A DNA stretch of 64,000 nucleotides. Origin: Chromatiales bacterium. GTDB taxonomy: Bacteria > Pseudomonadota > Gammaproteobacteria > Steroidobacterales > GCA-2729495. The stretch is taken from assembly GCA_024234935.1 (NCBI GenBank), contig JACKNI010000005.1:139764-203763 (forward strand). Reading direction: 5' to 3'. Both the position numbers and the translations under genes were made by a program. Positions 42,926-52,614 of the stretch are shown in pieces. A model generated the notes under the pieces. The model saw only the letters and a list, made by a program, of their open reading frames with translations, was not told the DNA's origin and made no database searches. Position 1 is the stretch's first letter. Each line of letters begins with the position of its first letter.

Positions 42926-43396
42926 ATGAAAACAAGAATTCTGGCAATCGGCAGCCGCCCCGATGACTGGGTTCGTGCGGGCGTTGATACCTACCTGGAG
43001 CGCTTGCCGGCGCACCTGAAGCCGGAACTCGTCGAGATCCCGTTGTCGCTGCGCTCCTCGGGGGGTGACCCCGCCGTCGCCAGGGCCAAGGAAGGACAGC
43101 GCATCCTGCAACGCCTGAAACCGGGTGAGTTCGTGATTACGCTGGATGAGCGAGGCAAGCCCTGGTCCTCGGTAGAGTTGTCGCGGCAGCTGGTCCGCTG
43201 GCAGCTTGAGGAAAGTGCTGTCGCGCTGGTCATCGGCGGGCCCGAAGGCCTGGCCGATGAAGTACGCAAGCGCGCCAACCAGAGCTGGTCGCTGTCGGCG
43301 CTGACTTTTCCGCACGGCATGGTGCGCGTGATCGTTGTCGAGCAGTTGTACCGGGCGTGGACCATTCTGCAGGGCCACCCCTATCACAAGGTCTGA
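42926..43396 (+). CDS. rlmH: 23S rRNA (pseudouridine-1915-N3)-methyltransferase
   Basis: A 156-residue SPOUT methyltransferase acting on helix 69 of 23S rRNA. The SAM-binding knot is ALVIGGPEGLADEV and LSALTFPHGMVRVIVVEQLYRAW, and it ends with the conserved HPYHK. E. coli RlmH has 155 residues. Normally mrdA-rodA follow; here maf follows after 14 bases. Confidence 0.96.
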   Translation: MKTRILAIGSRPDDWVRAGVDTYLERLPAHLKPELVEIPLSLRSSGGDPAVARAKEGQRILQRLKPGEFVITLDERGKPWSSVELSRQLVRWQLEESAVALVIGGPEGLADEVRKRANQSWSLSALTFPHGMVRVIVVEQLYRAWTILQGHPYHKV

Positions 43397-43410
43397 GCAA
43401 GGGTTTGAAT

Positions 43411-44019
43411 GTGGTGACTACCAGGGCTTTTGTCTATCTTGCGTCAGGGTCGCCGCGCCGGCGTGAGTTGCTCGCCCAGCTCGGTATCGCCTGCGAGGTT
43501 CTGCGCGTGGCGGTCGACGAAACGCCGCGCCCGGGCGAGGGCGCCGATGATCTGGTGTGCCGGCTGGCAGCGGCGAAGGCCCGCGCGGGACTCGAACTGC
43601 CGCGCACGCGCAATGCCCCGGTGGTGGCGGCTGACACGGCGGTGGCGCTCGGCACCGAGCTGTTCGGCAAACCAGTGGACGAAGCGGATGCAGTACGGAT
43701 GCTCACCCGTCTCGGCGGTCGCACGCATGAGGTCTGGACCGCCGTCGCGATCGCCGATGCCGGGCGCGAGCGCGTCGAACTGAGCCGGAGCGAGGTGAGC
43801 TTTCGCGCGATCGACGCCAACGAGGCAGCCGCATACTGGCGCAGTGGCGAACCGGCCGACAAGGCGGGTGGCTACGGTATCCAGGGTCTGGGTGCGCTGT
43901 TCATATCCGCGCTGAAGGGCAGCTACTCGGGCGTCATGGGCCTGCCGCTGTTTGAAACGGCGCGGCTGCTCGAAACCTTCAGCGGCCCGCTGCTTGAGAG
44001 GACTGCTGACGGTGAGTGA
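43411..44019 (+). CDS. maf: Maf family nucleotide pyrophosphatase
   Basis: A 202-residue Maf-type pyrophosphatase that hydrolyses non-canonical or pyrimidine nucleotides. Motifs ASGSPRRRELLAQLG, VVAADTAVAL, and DKAGGYGIQGLGALF are intact. The likely start is GTG at 43411 with AAGGG seven bases upstream; an earlier in-frame start would overlap rlmH. It overlaps rng by eight bases, as in the mreBCD-maf-rng arrangement. Confidence 0.92.
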   Translation: MVTTRAFVYLASGSPRRRELLAQLGIACEVLRVAVDETPRPGEGADDLVCRLAAAKARAGLELPRTRNAPVVAADTAVALGTELFGKPVDEADAVRMLTRLGGRTHEVWTAVAIADAGRERVELSRSEVSFRAIDANEAAAYWRSGEPADKAGGYGIQGLGALFISALKGSYSGVMGLPLFETARLLETFSGPLLERTADGE

Positions 44020-45478
44020 CGAGATCCTCATCAACGTGACGGCGCGCGAGGTCCGCGCGGCAGTGGTCGAGAATGGCGCGCTGCAGGAGATCTTCATCGA
44101 GCGCACGTCCCGTCGCGGGCTGACCGGCAACATCTACAAGGGCAAGGTGATGCGCGTGTTGCCCGGCATGCAGGCGGCGTTCATCGACATCGGCATGTCG
44201 CGCACCGGGTTTCTGCACGCTTCCGATATACAGCCGCCGAATGGTGCCGCCCCGGCGGCCAGCGAAGAACCGAACATCCGCCAGCTGCTGCGCGAGGGCG
44301 ATACGATTCTGGTACAGGTGGCGAAAGACCAGCTGGGCAGCAAGGGTGCGCGTCTGACGACCTTCATTACCTTGCCCTCGCGTTATCTGGTGCTGCTGCC
44401 AAACGAGACCAGCCTGGGCGTGTCCGGACGCATTGAAGAAGAAAGCGAACGTGCGCGCCTGAAGGCGGTGATGACTGAAGTGCTCGCCGATTCCGGTACG
44501 ACTTGCGGCTGCATCGTGCGCACGGCGGCCGAAGGGCTGGACAGCGAGTCGCTGCGCGCCGATCTCCTGTTCCTGCGCCGGCTGTGGGAGCTGGTTGCAA
44601 CCCGAGCACAGCAGGCCAGTGTGCCGGCGCTGGTGCATGAGGACCTGCCGCTGGCAATGCGCGTGCTGCGCGACCGTGCCGGACCACAGACCGAGCACGT
44701 GCGTATCGATGCGCCGAAGGCCTGCGGGCAGCTGGTCGAGTTTGCCGGCACCTTCATGCCGGAGCTCGTACCGCGCATCGAACTCTATACCGGCCCGCGC
44801 CCGGTCTTCGACCTGTTCGGTGTCGAGGACGATATCCGCAAGGCGCTCGAGCGCAAGGTGGAGCTCAAGTCCGGCGGCTACCTGATCATCGACCAGACCG
44901 AGGCGCTGACCACCGTGGACGTCAACACGGGCGCCTATGTCGGTCATCGCAATCTGGAAGAGACCATTTTCCGCACCAATCTCGAAGCCTCGGTGACGAT
45001 TGCGCGCCAGTTGCGGCTGCGCAATCTGGGCGGGATCATCATCATCGACTTCATCGACATGCTCGAGGCGGCCCATCGTCGCCAGGTCATGGATGCGCTC
45101 GTGGCCTCGCTGGCCGGTGACCACGGCCGCGCGCAGATCGCCAGCGAATCGCCGCTGGGCCTGGTGGCCATGACCCGCAAGCGCACGCGCGAAAGCCTGG
45201 AGCGGCTGATGTGCAAGCCATGTCCCACCTGCGATGGCCGCGGCCAGGTAAAGACCGCGGAAACGGTGTGCTACGAGATTTTTCGCGAGATCCTGCGCCA
45301 GCACGGCCAGTTCAATTTCAAGGAATACGTCGTACTGGCGCAGCCGGATGTGATCGAGCTGCTGCTGGATGAAGAGGCGGCCAGCATCGCCGAACTCGAG
45401 GAGCGCACCGGCAAGTCGATCCGTCTGCAGACAGAAGGCCTGTATGCGCCAGACCAGTTCGATGTGGTCCTCGTTTAG
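44012..45478 (+). CDS. rng: Ribonuclease G
   Basis: A 488-residue endoribonuclease of the RNase E/G family that trims the 5' end of 16S rRNA. GTG at 44012 gives MSDEILINVTAREVRAAVVENG, the same N-terminus as E. coli RNase G (489 residues). The S1 domain lies at about 36-120, the catalytic DNase I-like region has LTTVDVNTGAYVGHRN and IIIDFIDM with the metal-binding Asp residues, and the zinc-link is CKPCPTC. It overlaps maf by eight bases. Confidence 0.96.
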   Translation: MSDEILINVTAREVRAAVVENGALQEIFIERTSRRGLTGNIYKGKVMRVLPGMQAAFIDIGMSRTGFLHASDIQPPNGAAPAASEEPNIRQLLREGDTILVQVAKDQLGSKGARLTTFITLPSRYLVLLPNETSLGVSGRIEEESERARLKAVMTEVLADSGTTCGCIVRTAAEGLDSESLRADLLFLRRLWELVATRAQQASVPALVHEDLPLAMRVLRDRAGPQTEHVRIDAPKACGQLVEFAGTFMPELVPRIELYTGPRPVFDLFGVEDDIRKALERKVELKSGGYLIIDQTEALTTVDVNTGAYVGHRNLEETIFRTNLEASVTIARQLRLRNLGGIIIIDFIDMLEAAHRRQVMDALVASLAGDHGRAQIASESPLGLVAMTRKRTRESLERLMCKPCPTCDGRGQVKTAETVCYEIFREILRQHGQFNFKEYVVLAQPDVIELLLDEEAASIAELEERTGKSIRLQTEGLYAPDQFDVVLV

Positions 45479-45490
45479 GCCGGTGCAGCC

Positions 45491-48400
45491 TTGAAGAAGC
45501 GCAGCACCATCAGTCGCTGGTCGGGTTGGCTGGCATCCATCGCCGCTGCCGGGCTCATCGTGCTCGCCGTCCTGGTCGGCATCGCGCGTCTGTTGCTGCC
45601 AATGGCGCCTGAATACCAGGACGACATACGACGTTTTGCCAACGAGGCTACGGGCTTCGATGTGCAGTTCGCGCAACTCAGCGCAAGCTGGCCCCTGCAT
45701 GGTCCGGAGATCCGCTTTCTTGATGTGCACGTCCGTACGCGGGATGGCCGTCAGCCCGTGCTCGACGCTGCGGAACTCAGTGTGGGCATCAACCTGCTGC
45801 AACTGGTGACCGAGCGCCGTCTGCTGCCCGGGCGGGTCGCGGTACGTCAGGCCGATGTGCGTATCGAGCGTCTGCCGGACGGCAAGGTACTGGTCAACGC
45901 CGTTCCGCTCGAGGATCTGCTTCGGCAGCCTCGCAGCCGGGAACTGCCGCGCCTCGATCTGGAACTGCGCGACATCGGTGTGCTGCTGCACGATGCCGGG
46001 CGGCTGGTGCCGGACGCAAGCCTGATGACGAAGAAGCTCGATCTTCGGCTGGCTCCCGACAGCATCGGTTTCGACGGCGAGCTTGAGGGTCGCGACGAGC
46101 TGGGCCGGGGTTTCGAGTTTGCCGGAACACTGCCCGCCGCCATGTTGCCGGGTGCTGAACGGGATGAAGGCTCCCCGGCACCGGAGTGGTCCTTCAGTCT
46201 GGCAGCGACGGATGTCGAAGTCGGTCGCGCCCTGCGGCTGCTCACCAACCAGTGGGTGCCGCTCAAGTCCGGTCGCGGTCAGCTGGAGATCGAGCTGGCG
46301 ATGAGCGGGCTGGTGCCGCGCCAGATGAACCTCGATCTGGAACTGGGTGAAACGCAGATCGAGAGTGCGCCCGGTGTCGAGGACACGGGCTATCGTCAGC
46401 TGGGACTGAGCGCGCGCTGGAAGCGTTCGGCGAGCGGCTGGCAGGCCAATGTGGACCGGCTGCTCGCACAGCGCGGCAAGAAGGCTTCGAAAGCCGGCAG
46501 CATGGAAATCAGTTACGCCTTGCGGTCCTCCGGTGCCGGCGAATACAAGGCGCGCGCCGAGGCCATACGCCTGGCCGATATCTGGCCGCTGTTTCGTTCC
46601 GTGGCCTCATCCGGTCTGCGCAACGGTCCGTTGCCGGAAAAACTGCTCGGCGAGGTGCAGGATTTCGAGCTCGGCGCCGAAGTCATCCCCGACAAGCCCG
46701 CCACCTGGCAGGCTCGCGCGACGCTGAAAGATATCGGCCTGGTCATGCCGGCGCCGGGCTGGGCGCTCGCCGGAGTCAGCGGCAGGCTGCAGGCCAACGA
46801 GCGCGGCGGACAGATCGATGTCGATGCCGGGGAGGGCCTGCTGCGTCTGCCCTGGCTGTTCCGTGTTGACCTGCACACCACACGTACCCAGGGCCTTTTC
46901 GCCTGGAAGTTCGCCCCGGCCGGATTGCAGCTGTACACGGATGAACTGCGCATCAGCAATGCCGAGATCGATACCCGTACGCGGCTGTCGGTCACGTTGC
47001 CACCGTCCGGTTCGCCCTACGTCGATGTCAAGGCGCGGGTCGTGGCCTCGTCGGCACCTGCGGTCGTCAATCATCTGCCGCTCGTGTTGTTCAGCAAACC
47101 ACTGGTGAAGTGGCTCGACGAGTCGATCATCACCGGCCGGGTGCCAAAGGGCGAGCTGATCTGGCGGGGGCCCTTGCGCGCCTTTCCCTACGATGAGGGC
47201 GACGGGCAGTTCCGCGTCGAGTTCTCCGTTGAAGACGGCGTGCTGGATTACGCGCCCGGCTGGCCGCGACTGGAAAACCTGGCGACCACCGTGGTGATCG
47301 ATCACAACAGTCTCAGCTCACAGGAAAATCTCGGCACCATTGCCGGTGTGCCCTTCCGTGATGCCCAGGTGCGGGTCGCCAATCTCATGCACAAGCCCGA
47401 GCTGCAGGTGGCGACTGCCGATGATATGCAGCTGGGGCAGGTGCTCGCTTTCCTGCGCGCGAGCCCGATTGCACAAACGCTGGGGCCGACGCTCAACAGC
47501 GTGAGTGGTCGCGGCAAGGTGACGACCGCCGTGCAACTCACCATGCCGATCGCCCGTCCCAGGGATTTCCATGTGACCGGAAGCTTTGCGGCCAGCGGCG
47601 CGAGCCTCGGCCTCAAGGGGGTCGCATACCGGTTCACGGATCTGAATGGCGTGATCCGGCTCGATGACACGCGTCTGTCGGCAGAGAAGCTGAGCGGGCG
47701 GTTTCTCAACGAGCCGGTCGCCATCACCCTGCGGCCGGCCGGCCCGGATGAGCCGGAGCTGAGCCACGTCGCGGAGCTGCGCGGTGCCACACCGGCAGAC
47801 AAGCTGGCGGCTGCGTTTTCGCTGCCCTACGCCGAGCATCTCGATGGTTCGGTCAACTGGACAGCGCGAGCGCTGGTGCCGAAGGCAAAAGACCAGCAGC
47901 CGTTTCGCGTCGATATCGAGTCCGACCTGGCCGGACTGGTCAGTACGCTCGGTGCACCACTGCAGAAGACGGCGGACACCAGGGAGCCGCTGCAGATGGC
48001 GGTGCTTTTTCCGGAGCGCGGCCAGATCGACATCAGCGGAAGCATCAGGCGAGGCATCAGCTGGGCGCTGCGCTTTACTTCGTTGTCGGGTGCGCCATGG
48101 CGGCTTGAGCGGGGAAACCTGCACAGCGGCAGCCCGCTGGCCACGCTGCCCGGCGCACCGGGCGTCGAGGTTACGGGCAGTTTCCGAAGTCTGCGCTTCG
48201 AGGACTGGTTTGCGGGGGCGGAGAGCGGGACTGCCGGCGCGGCTGAGCCCGGAAGCAGCCCGATTCGCCAGATCCTCGTCGATGTCGATCGCTTGTCGAT
48301 CTTCGGTCAGTTGTTCCGGGGTGCTTCCATCAAGGCAGCACATGCGGGCAAGCTCTGGACAGTCGGTGTCCGCAGCCGCGATGCCGAAGGCTTGATTACC

Positions 48401-49408
48401 GTACCCGATGTGCTGTCCGCTGATAAGCCGCTGAAGCTCGATATGCAGCGCCTCTGGCTGCAGGAGACGGATCCGGCCAGCGGCAAAGGCCGTACAGATC
48501 CGCGCAACCTGCCGCCGGTGCGCGCCGATGTTGCCGATTTTGCTCTCGGCGACATGAAGCTCGGCCACCTCAAGGCGGATCTTGCCCAGCGTGGCGATGG
48601 TGTGGTGGTCGAGCCACTCGGCATGCAGGCCGATCACTTCAGCATCAGTGGCAATGGCACCTGGGTGGTCGTGGGCGACGATGTCACACAGCAACGCAGC
48701 GAACTCCACCTGAAGCTGGAGTCGGGCAACATCAAACCGACGCTGGTCGCGTTCGGCTACGATCCGGTCATCGAGGGGGAGAAGGCAACCGTCGCGCTCG
48801 ACCTGTTCTGGCCGGGCGGTCCCAGCGAGAATTTCCTGACCATTGCCGGCGGGCGTGTCGTGATCAGCCTCAGGAACGGGCAGATCCTGCCGGTTGATCC
48901 GGGTGGCGGCGGCCGCCTGGTCGGTTTGCTGAGTATCGCCACGCTGCCGCGACGACTGAGCCTCGATTTCTCGGACCTCACCGACAAGGGACTGTCCTTC
49001 GACCGGGTGAGCGGCGAGTTTCGCTTCGATAACGGCACGGCCTTTACCTGCAACATGGCGCTCGACGGTCCGGTAACCGATATGGGTATCCTCGGCCAGG
49101 TCAACTTTCCGAAACGGACCTACGACCAGGTCGCCGTCGTACGCCCGCATGTCACGGATGTCCTGGCGCTGGGCGCCGTCGCCGGCGGACCGGTGATCGG
49201 TGGTGCGGTGGTGCTGATCTCGCAGATCTTCCGCCGCTCGCTGAGTTCCTTTGGCGAGTCCTACTACCGGGTATCGGGCAGCTGGGACAAGCCGGATGTG
49301 CTGAAGGTGCAGCGTGACGAGGTCGATCTCAGGCCATTCAGTGACTGCGAACGCTATTACGCCGAGATGCTCCGGCAGCTGCCGCCGGAAGGCGAGCTGG
49401 GGAGGTAG
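45491..49408 (+). CDS. yhdP: YhdP family AsmA-like envelope protein
   Basis: A 1305-residue protein of the YhdP/TamB/AsmA superfamily, long bridge-like proteins proposed to carry phospholipids from inner to outer membrane. One N-terminal membrane helix (about residues 12-37) is followed by a very long beta-rich region and the DUF3971/AsmA-like C-terminal domain with GRVVISLRNGQILPVDPGGGGRLVGLLSI and PKRTYDQVAVVRPHVTDVL. The start is TTG at 45491, 12 bases after rng. It follows rng as in E. coli, but tldD is missing downstream. Confidence 0.92.
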   Translation: MKKRSTISRWSGWLASIAAAGLIVLAVLVGIARLLLPMAPEYQDDIRRFANEATGFDVQFAQLSASWPLHGPEIRFLDVHVRTRDGRQPVLDAAELSVGINLLQLVTERRLLPGRVAVRQADVRIERLPDGKVLVNAVPLEDLLRQPRSRELPRLDLELRDIGVLLHDAGRLVPDASLMTKKLDLRLAPDSIGFDGELEGRDELGRGFEFAGTLPAAMLPGAERDEGSPAPEWSFSLAATDVEVGRALRLLTNQWVPLKSGRGQLEIELAMSGLVPRQMNLDLELGETQIESAPGVEDTGYRQLGLSARWKRSASGWQANVDRLLAQRGKKASKAGSMEISYALRSSGAGEYKARAEAIRLADIWPLFRSVASSGLRNGPLPEKLLGEVQDFELGAEVIPDKPATWQARATLKDIGLVMPAPGWALAGVSGRLQANERGGQIDVDAGEGLLRLPWLFRVDLHTTRTQGLFAWKFAPAGLQLYTDELRISNAEIDTRTRLSVTLPPSGSPYVDVKARVVASSAPAVVNHLPLVLFSKPLVKWLDESIITGRVPKGELIWRGPLRAFPYDEGDGQFRVEFSVEDGVLDYAPGWPRLENLATTVVIDHNSLSSQENLGTIAGVPFRDAQVRVANLMHKPELQVATADDMQLGQVLAFLRASPIAQTLGPTLNSVSGRGKVTTAVQLTMPIARPRDFHVTGSFAASGASLGLKGVAYRFTDLNGVIRLDDTRLSAEKLSGRFLNEPVAITLRPAGPDEPELSHVAELRGATPADKLAAAFSLPYAEHLDGSVNWTARALVPKAKDQQPFRVDIESDLAGLVSTLGAPLQKTADTREPLQMAVLFPERGQIDISGSIRRGISWALRFTSLSGAPWRLERGNLHSGSPLATLPGAPGVEVTGSFRSLRFEDWFAGAESGTAGAAEPGSSPIRQILVDVDRLSIFGQLFRGASIKAAHAGKLWTVGVRSRDAEGLITVPDVLSADKPLKLDMQRLWLQETDPASGKGRTDPRNLPPVRADVADFALGDMKLGHLKADLAQRGDGVVVEPLGMQADHFSISGNGTWVVVGDDVTQQRSELHLKLESGNIKPTLVAFGYDPVIEGEKATVALDLFWPGGPSENFLTIAGGRVVISLRNGQILPVDPGGGGRLVGLLSIATLPRRLSLDFSDLTDKGLSFDRVSGEFRFDNGTAFTCNMALDGPVTDMGILGQVNFPKRTYDQVAVVRPHVTDVLALGAVAGGPVIGGAVVLISQIFRRSLSSFGESYYRVSGSWDKPDVLKVQRDEVDLRPFSDCERYYAEMLRQLPPEGELGR

Positions 49409-49413
49409 CGCGG

Positions 49414-50712
49414 ATGGAGGCCGAAGCCGTCGGTATGATCAGCGTGCTGCCATCGACGCTGCCCTCGATGAACCTGCTGCTGGTGTTCGGCATCCTGCTG
49501 GCCTTTGGCACGCTGGGCGGACTGCTGGCGGCTCGCATCCGCTGGTTGCCCACCATTACCGGCTTCATGACCCTGGGACTGATCATCGGTCCGACCGGGA
49601 TCGGCATCCTGTCACAGGAAGCGCTGAACGGTGCCCGCGTGCTGGTGGATATCGCGCTCGGTCTCATCCTGTTTCAGCTGGGGGCGGCCCTGCACCCGTG
49701 GCTCGTACTGAAAAACCGCGCCCTCATCGTGACCAGCCTGGTGGAAAGCGGCCTGACTTTCATTGCGATCTTTGCCCTGGCGATCTGGATCGGCTCGCCG
49801 CCGGTGGTTGCCGTGCTTGCCGCTGCCATCTCTGTCTCCTCATCACCGGCAGTGCTGATGCATGTTGCGCATGAGCTGCACGCCAAGGGACCGACGGTCG
49901 ATGCGGCCGAGTCCCTCGTCGCGATGAACAACGTGGTGGCCTTCGTGCTCTTTTCGCTGACCTTGCCCTTTGCGCTGGCTGATTCGGAGGTGTCGCTGCT
50001 GACCGCGATGCTGCTGCCGGTCTACCAGATGATCGGTGCCATTGCCGTCAGCATTGCGGCGGCCTGGGTGATCACGCGGATTGCCTTGCTGACCACCAGT
50101 GAGGAGACCCACTTCCGGTTTGCGCTGGTGGTCGGCGGCGTGATGCTCTCGCTCGGCCTGGCGCAGGCCTTGCAGGTTTCCAGCCTCTTCGCCGTCCTGA
50201 CCCTGGGCATCGCCTGCCGCTGGCTGCAGGGCGAGTCGCGACTGACGCGGGTAGGGTTCGGCGGCGGCGGGGATGTGTTCTTCATCATCCTGTTCGTCTT
50301 TGCCGGCGCCAACCTGCATCTGCATGACATGGTGACCTATGCGCCGGTAGCGGCCGCCTGCGTGCTGGCCCGCACGCTGGCAAAAACCACGTCGATATAT
50401 GGCTGCGGCCTGGTCTTCGGCTACAGCCACCGTCAATCCATCGCGGTGGGTTTGCTGCTGGTGCCGATGGCCGGGCTCGCGATCGGTCTCGCGCAGACCA
50501 CCAGCAGCCTGATGCCTGAACTGGGCGCACAGGTTTCGGCACTGGTGCTGTCGGCAGTGGCCGTGTTCGAGACGCTCGGTCCGCCGGTGGCCGCACTGGC
50601 CCTGCGCATGTCGGGCGACGCCGGACGCGCGGCACCGGCACCCACACCAACACCGGAACCTAGTTCTGCTCCACCAGCGGTGGCAGCGGACAGTGCAACA
50701 CCGCACAGATAG
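49414..50712 (+). CDS. CPA2-family cation:proton antiporter
   Basis: A 432-residue antiporter of the monovalent cation:proton antiporter-2 family (KefB-like membrane part). About 12 hydrophobic helices are visible, starting LLLVFGILLAFGTLGGLLAARI; helix 5 carries a conserved charged pair region SSSPAVLMHVAHEL. There is no RCK/TrkA regulatory domain; instead it ends with a short Pro/Ala/Ser tail. GGAGGT lies seven bases before ATG at 49414. The 3' end overlaps the convergent M48 gene by 53 bases. Confidence 0.86.
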   Translation: MEAEAVGMISVLPSTLPSMNLLLVFGILLAFGTLGGLLAARIRWLPTITGFMTLGLIIGPTGIGILSQEALNGARVLVDIALGLILFQLGAALHPWLVLKNRALIVTSLVESGLTFIAIFALAIWIGSPPVVAVLAAAISVSSSPAVLMHVAHELHAKGPTVDAAESLVAMNNVVAFVLFSLTLPFALADSEVSLLTAMLLPVYQMIGAIAVSIAAAWVITRIALLTTSEETHFRFALVVGGVMLSLGLAQALQVSSLFAVLTLGIACRWLQGESRLTRVGFGGGGDVFFIILFVFAGANLHLHDMVTYAPVAAACVLARTLAKTTSIYGCGLVFGYSHRQSIAVGLLLVPMAGLAIGLAQTTSSLMPELGAQVSALVLSAVAVFETLGPPVAALALRMSGDAGRAAPAPTPTPEPSSAPPAVAADSATPHR

Positions 50713-52585
50713 CGCGCAGCAGTTCCGCTTCCGTGCGCACGAGTTGGCCGTCATGCACGACCGTGATGCCCAGCGCTTCGACAAGCCGGGCCTTGTCGGC
50801 GGGCGGCAGTCCATCCAGGCAGCGCAGCGCCCGGTCGAGCGCACCGCTCCAGCCGGGGACGGGGCTGAATGGCGGAATCCTTGCCAGTCCCAGGTGCGCC
50901 ATCCCGGCCGAGTAGGCCTGCTGTGCAATTTCCGGCTCCATGTGCCCGTGTGCTGCGAGGCTGGAGAACAGGATCTGCAATTCGGCGATGGTCACGGCGA
51001 TGCTCGTCGTCCGTGCGGTGCGGCGGGGTTCGAGCGACTCGCTGATGTAGCTGCGGGCCAGGGTACAGACCGCATACTCGAAGACGCTGGTCATGCCATC
51101 CATGCGACACAGCTCGCCCAGGCAGTCGAGGACCCGGCGTCGCGCAGTCGCCGGCAACTGCCGCAGCACCGGTACGATCTCGCCCAGCAGGGCCAGATGC
51201 AGGCCGGTACGCAAGCCGGCGATTCTCGCGCTCTGCCCGAGGACCTGCGCTTCGAGTCCGGTACCGAAGCTGGCACGAATCTTCTGCAGCTGGTTGCTCC
51301 GCACGGCCGGTGCTGCGTCCAGCACCAGCGCAAAGAGCAGCGCGGTGGCCCGGCCGATATGGTCGCCGCCATCGCCGTCGAATTTGTCAGCCAGTGACTC
51401 GCGCAGCGTCGCCGCGTGCGCCACCTCGCGACCGCCGGGATTGCCGACCAGTCCCGGCAGTGCGGCGGGCTCCAGCGGCATGGACCGGTGCGCCGGGATC
51501 GTGCTGTCGTAAAAGGAGCGTGGCAGCCGGTCATTGCTGACCACATCGACGACGCCGAGCGGTTGCGGCTTCACCTCCAGTCGCAGATTGTCAAACGCCG
51601 CCGGATCGAAGGTCGGGTCGAGTGCCCGTATGCGTTCCAGCAGCGGCGGATGCGTGGCGAACCAGCGCGTCATGCCCGGCGCGAACAGCATGTGGGCGAT
51701 TTCCTCGGCTTCGGGGTGGCGTATGCGTGACCCACGGACGCTGCCGATCTTCAGCAGCGCGTCGCGCAGCCCCGTGGTATCGCGCGTGAACTGCACCGCC
51801 GAGGCATCGGCCAGCAGTTCGCGCTGGCGGGAGACGGCTGCCTGGATCAGGCGACCGAAGAACACACCGACATAGCCGAGCGCCATCACCAGCACGCCGG
51901 CAAGGATGAGCAAGCCGCCACTGCCGCGCCGGTTGCCGCTTTGGCGCGGCGCATACCAGGACACGGTGCGTCCGGCGATGGCGATGACCAGCAGCCCGAA
52001 GAGCATGCCCATGATGCGGATGTTGAGCCGCATGTCGCCGTTGAGGATGTGACTGAACTCGTGCCCGATCACGCCCTGCAGTTCAGCACGGTTCAAGTTC
52101 TGCAGCGCGCCGCGGGTAACGGCGATGGCGGCATTGGCTGGCGTATGGCCCGCCGCAAAAGCATTGATGCCTTCTTCCTGCTCAAGCACATAGACCGCCG
52201 GCACCGGCACACCGGAGGCGATCGCCATTTCCTCGACCACATGCACCAGCCGCTGCTGCAGCGGATCACTGGTGTCGGCCTGTACCCGCAGTCCGCCCAG
52301 CGATCGCGCCACCGCACCGCCGCCGGCGGCCAGCGACATGGTCTTGTAGAGATTGGCAATGCCGATGATCGCCAGCACCAGGAGCGTCGTGGTCACGGCG
52401 GCCTGCGGATGACGAGCCAGCCAGAGCGTGTCAGCCACGACGGGCTGGCCGGCATCGAGCAGGGCAAACAGGCTGAGGACGACGAAGTTGACCGCGAGCA
52501 CGATCGTCAGCACCGCTGCGATGAATATCGCGACAAGCCAGCGGCTGCGCTGGCGGGCTTCGGCCTGGCGGGCCCAGAAATTCAT
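50660..52585 (-). CDS. M48-family membrane metallopeptidase with C-terminal extension
   Basis: A 641-residue protein. Two N-terminal membrane helices, then an M48 (HtpX/Ste24-like) catalytic domain with the zinc motif His175-EFS-His179 in GVIGHEFSHILNGDMRL and the third ligand in RQRELLADASAVQFTRD, and two more membrane segments around residues 190-235. After about residue 330 it continues for 300 residues with a helical domain ending in a TerB-like stretch. It is preceded by lemA on the same strand; lemA and M48 genes commonly pair. Confidence 0.88.
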   Translation of the reverse strand: MNFWARQAEARQRSRWLVAIFIAAVLTIVLAVNFVVLSLFALLDAGQPVVADTLWLARHPQAAVTTTLLVLAIIGIANLYKTMSLAAGGGAVARSLGGLRVQADTSDPLQQRLVHVVEEMAIASGVPVPAVYVLEQEEGINAFAAGHTPANAAIAVTRGALQNLNRAELQGVIGHEFSHILNGDMRLNIRIMGMLFGLLVIAIAGRTVSWYAPRQSGNRRGSGGLLILAGVLVMALGYVGVFFGRLIQAAVSRQRELLADASAVQFTRDTTGLRDALLKIGSVRGSRIRHPEAEEIAHMLFAPGMTRWFATHPPLLERIRALDPTFDPAAFDNLRLEVKPQPLGVVDVVSNDRLPRSFYDSTIPAHRSMPLEPAALPGLVGNPGGREVAHAATLRESLADKFDGDGGDHIGRATALLFALVLDAAPAVRSNQLQKIRASFGTGLEAQVLGQSARIAGLRTGLHLALLGEIVPVLRQLPATARRRVLDCLGELCRMDGMTSVFEYAVCTLARSYISESLEPRRTARTTSIAVTIAELQILFSSLAAHGHMEPEIAQQAYSAGMAHLGLARIPPFSPVPGWSGALDRALRCLDGLPPADKARLVEALGITVVHDGQLVRTEAELLRAICAVLHCPLPPLVEQN

Positions 52586-52614
52586 GTGCCTGGCAACGGT
52601 CGCACAGGTGCCAT

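Noticed and set aside
43979..45991. A 670-codon minus-strand frame opposite rng
   Set aside because: It is the antisense shadow of RNase G, whose motifs are complete on the plus strand; its residues are low-information and Gln/His/Arg-rich.
47318..49150. A 610-codon minus-strand frame opposite yhdP
   Set aside because: It is the shadow of YhdP, whose C-terminal domain is clearly recognisable on the plus strand.
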